A DNA stretch of 22,639 nt, from NCBI GenBank assembly GCA_013329615.1, contig DUKA01000224.1, forward strand, positions 1-22,639, written 5' to 3'. Origin of the DNA: Candidatus Bathyarchaeota archaeon. Lineage in GTDB: Archaea > Thermoproteota > Bathyarchaeia > TCS64. The position numbers were made by a program, and so were the translations under genes. This document shows positions 22,260-22,639 of this stretch, one piece after another (positions within the stretch are counted from its first letter, which is position 1; every line of letters starts with the position of its first letter). Below the pieces are notes generated by a model. That model saw nothing but the letters and a program-made list of their open reading frames with translations. It was not told the origin of the DNA and searched no databases.

Positions 22260-22639
22260 TGCCACCACTTCACCCTCCTCTCCAGCGCCGTGAAAATCGT
22301 TGCCCCGAGCAGGTTGATTATCAGCTCACTCGCCAACAGCCCCGGCAGGGTCAGGGCGAGTGGGAGACCGAATAGCTGCAGGAGCATCCACGCAACGCAG
22401 ATGGGGATGATGACCGCTATGACGGCGCCGCAGGACCAGTACCCGCCACCGAGGCGCTTGGATACTTCGTAGCCGATGAGACCCGCCGCGAGGCTCGCCG
22501 CCGGCATGAAGATGAGCTCATATATGCCCGCGTAGGGGCTAAGGAGGTTGCCGACGACGACGCCTAGTGCGTAGCCCACGGCCAGCAGTCGCATGCGGGC
22601 TATGCCGGGTCTGAGGACGCCGGCGAGCCTGAATTGTAG
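22256..22639 (-). CDS. QueT-like membrane transporter, N-terminus beyond the window
   Basis: The frame is open to the right edge, so the start lies outside; 127 residues are visible. An internal ATG at 22594 is not the likely start, because LQFRLAGVLRP just before it matches the conserved helix of QueT-type proteins. About four hydrophobic segments can be seen, with SPYAGIYELIFMPAASL and GYEVSKRLGG between them. QueT proteins are thought to import queuosine or 7-deazaguanine precursors across the membrane. Overlap with queC by ATGA makes a shared transcript very likely and supports the assignment. It could also be another small-molecule ECF-like S component, so the name is tentative. Confidence 0.7.
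   Translation of the reverse strand, partial: LQFRLAGVLRPGIARMRLLAVGYALGVVVGNLLSPYAGIYELIFMPAASLAAGLIGYEVSKRLGGGYWSCGAVIAVIIPICVAWMLLQLFGLPLALTLPGLLASELIINLLGATIFTALERRVKWWQ

Noticed and set aside
1..22639. Search for CRISPR arrays, insertion sequences, integrases or toxin-antitoxin pairs
   Set aside because: I saw no regularly spaced repeats, transposase or integrase motifs, or paired small genes; the only tandem duplication is the MBL-fold set.

Overview
The window looks like a GC-rich chromosome segment of an archaeon, most likely from the TACK side (Thaumarchaeota/Bathyarchaeota-like or related). The lineage is inferred from gene content: a DUF1512-type protein, a type II methionine aminopeptidase, an AN1 zinc-finger membrane protein, QueC, an isolated 5S rRNA gene and an intron-containing tRNA-Trp. 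Most genes have a TATA-like element centred about 26-30 bases before the start codon and no Shine-Dalgarno, so leaderless transcription appears to be the rule. Shine-Dalgarno-like sequences appear mainly at genes that are internal to operons. I see no insertion sequence, integrase, CRISPR array or phage gene.

Layout, left to right. Bases 1-24 are the tail of a truncated gene. 64-1509 hold a cyclophilin and an atypical arginase/agmatinase-fold protein on the + strand. They converge on a FAD-dependent DAO-family oxidoreductase (1506-2786, -). From a divergent intergenic region, 2885-6360 carry four consecutive metallo-beta-lactamase-fold genes on the + strand. The first three are clear paralogs of about 300 residues with a shared N-terminal module, and each has its own promoter. 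An MFS transporter, a DUF1177 protein, an ATP-binding universal stress protein and methionine aminopeptidase follow (6417-9988, +).

On the - strand, 9975-11542 is a two-gene unit of a DUF1512-type protein and a membrane zinc-ribbon protein. Divergent from it is a MacB/FtsX-type ABC exporter pair (11695-15395, +). 15433-16520 is an RNA-rich stretch: a 5S rRNA gene (-), an AN1 zinc-finger membrane protein (+), an ASCH-domain protein (-) and tRNA-Trp with an intron (+). The rest runs on the - strand: an SRPBCC/AHSA1 protein, an ABC-2 transporter pair, an M42 aminopeptidase, a DUF362 protein, a trypsin-fold protease, QueC and a QueT-like membrane protein cut by the right edge.

Functional reading. 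Methionine aminopeptidase, M42 peptidase and cyclophilin are protein maturation and turnover genes. QueC with a QueT-like protein points to 7-deazaguanine (archaeosine or queuosine precursor) supply. The oxidoreductase, arginase-like protein, MBL paralogs, MFS carrier and DUF1177 protein could belong to one small-molecule catabolic neighbourhood, but that is inference from proximity only. The best candidates for something undescribed are the triple MBL paralog array, the arginase-fold protein that lacks the canonical first metal-ligand histidine, and the tRNA-Trp intron with box C/D-like elements.
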